From Nitrospinaceae bacterium (GTDB lineage Bacteria > Nitrospinota > Nitrospinia > Nitrospinales > VA-1), in the NCBI GenBank assembly GCA_029261595.1, contig JAJDAZ010000056.1, positions 62,001 to 126,000 of the forward strand: 64,000 nt of DNA. Direction: 5' to 3'. A program made the position numbers and the translations under genes. Shown here in pieces: positions 63,416 through 64,000 of this stretch. The notes below the pieces were generated by a model, which did not search any database, had not been told where the DNA came from, and saw nothing but the letters and a program-made list of their open reading frames with translations. Position 1 is the stretch's first letter, and each line of letters begins with the position of its first letter.

Positions 63416-64000
63416 GCAGAGGTTCTCCCTGGATTTTTTCTAACATGAGGTCGATCATTTTTTGGATGTTTTGCGGTGGCTTCTTCTTTAAGGCTTCATT
63501 CAAAATATATATCGCGCGGCTTTTATCGCCTTTTTGATTGTGAATCATTCCCAGCATCACATGCGACATATACCATTTATCGCCTTTGGGATAATGTTTT
63601 CGGATGGCGTCCAACTGTTTGATGGCCTTGGAATATTTTCTTAACTTATAATAGGCTGTGGCCAATCCGAAATGGATGTTGTCCCTTAAGTCCACAGGAG
63701 GATTATTTTTCAATGCCAGATTGAATTTATGCATGCTTTGTTTCAGCTGTCCATTTTTTAATAATTGAATGCCCGCCGTGTAAACCTTTCGAGGATATAT
63801 TTTTGCTTTGGGACGGGGCCTCATGGACGCGAGGGTGGTGATTCGGGCTTTCAATAATTTTTGATCAAGATGGAGTTTGGCCAGTTCCTGTTTCAATTGA
63901 TGCTGTTGTATTTTTTTAAATTGAATCCGCCTCTTAAAGTCGGTTTCAAACTCTTTCGAATTATTATCGATTTGCTTCAACTTGGAAACGAAAACCGTGG
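63402..64000 (-). CDS. TPR protein, 5' end cut by the window
   Basis: The C-terminal 190 or more residues of a protein whose frame stays open to the window edge, so the start lies outside. The N-terminal part seen is a charged coiled coil (about 1-60), followed by tetratricopeptide-like helix pairs (YTAGIQLLKNGQLKQSMHKFNLALKNNP, then AYYKLRKYSKAIKQLDAIRKHYP and LGMIHNQKGDKSRAIYILNEALKKKP). The layout resembles YbgF/CpoB-type or other coiled-coil-TPR scaffold proteins. The next gene, a redoxin, overlaps its stop. Confidence 0.8.
   Translation of the reverse strand, partial: TVFVSKLKQIDNNSKEFETDFKRRIQFKKIQQHQLKQELAKLHLDQKLLKARITTLASMRPRPKAKIYPRKVYTAGIQLLKNGQLKQSMHKFNLALKNNPPVDLRDNIHFGLATAYYKLRKYSKAIKQLDAIRKHYPKGDKWYMSHVMLGMIHNQKGDKSRAIYILNEALKKKPPQNIQKMIDLMLEKIQGEPLHVTS

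Noticed and set aside
1-64000. tRNA genes, CRISPR arrays, insertion sequences, phage genes
   Set aside because: Spacers were scanned by eye for T-loop GTTCGAATC-type sequences, regular repeats, transposases and integrases. None was found.

Overview
The window is a stretch of ordinary bacterial chromosome with about 65 protein-coding genes. I found no rRNA, tRNA, CRISPR array or intact insertion sequence. LptD, TamA/TamB, TolC and several exported c-type cytochromes show a diderm (LPS-bearing) organism. The tetraheme c554-type cytochrome, the orphan CO-dehydrogenase-beta-like protein and the split transketolase would fit a Nitrospinota/Nitrospirota-like autotroph, but that placement is an inference from gene content only.

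Layout. 1-4.5 kb: a small secreted protein, then a chaperone cluster in the order dnaK-grpE-dnaJ on the minus strand. 4.8-9.3 kb: a PilZ protein, a sialidase-like protein coupled to a GT42/MptE-like protein, and a signalling cluster cheY-cheR-cheX-cheX. 9.6-14.8 kb: a CdhB-like orphan, then folC-lptD-pyrE. 14.9-17.3 kb: an S24-like protein without a DNA-binding domain, followed by metallo-beta-lactamase-fold and CPBP-fold proteins that have both lost key active-site residues. 17.3-23.8 kb: a near-consensus promoter, rpiB-glyA-nrdR, a cysteine-rich secreted orphan with its own terminator, then hemX-hemA-hemC. 23.9-28.4 kb: a YgaP-like membrane protein, glutamate dehydrogenase, nadC and several unknowns.

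28.5-33 kb is the most interesting part. A compact minus-strand cluster holds two DUF1538 membrane proteins, a PII-like protein, a CBS-pair protein and a monoheme cytochrome c, with a tetraheme cytochrome upstream. It looks like a nucleotide-regulated ion transporter tied to respiration. 33-44 kb: an LRR protein preceded by a short coding repeat, a FlgM-like protein, an 870-bp gene-free region with strong RNA-like hairpins, a CopZ-like protein, ubiE-htrA, a DJ-1 protein, a zinc-ribbon miniprotein, asnB, a split transketolase, and a MerR-HTH/receiver fusion.

44-55.6 kb: a long envelope operon, tolC-macA-tamA-tamB-macB(ATPase)-macB(permease), in which the TamAB module sits inside a MacAB-TolC tripartite exporter. 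55.6-61.4 kb: pabB-pabC, two small unknowns, and a biotin cluster bioF-(BioH-like)-bioC. 61.4-64 kb: an O-methyltransferase, a cytosolic TlpA-like redoxin and a TPR protein cut by the window edge.
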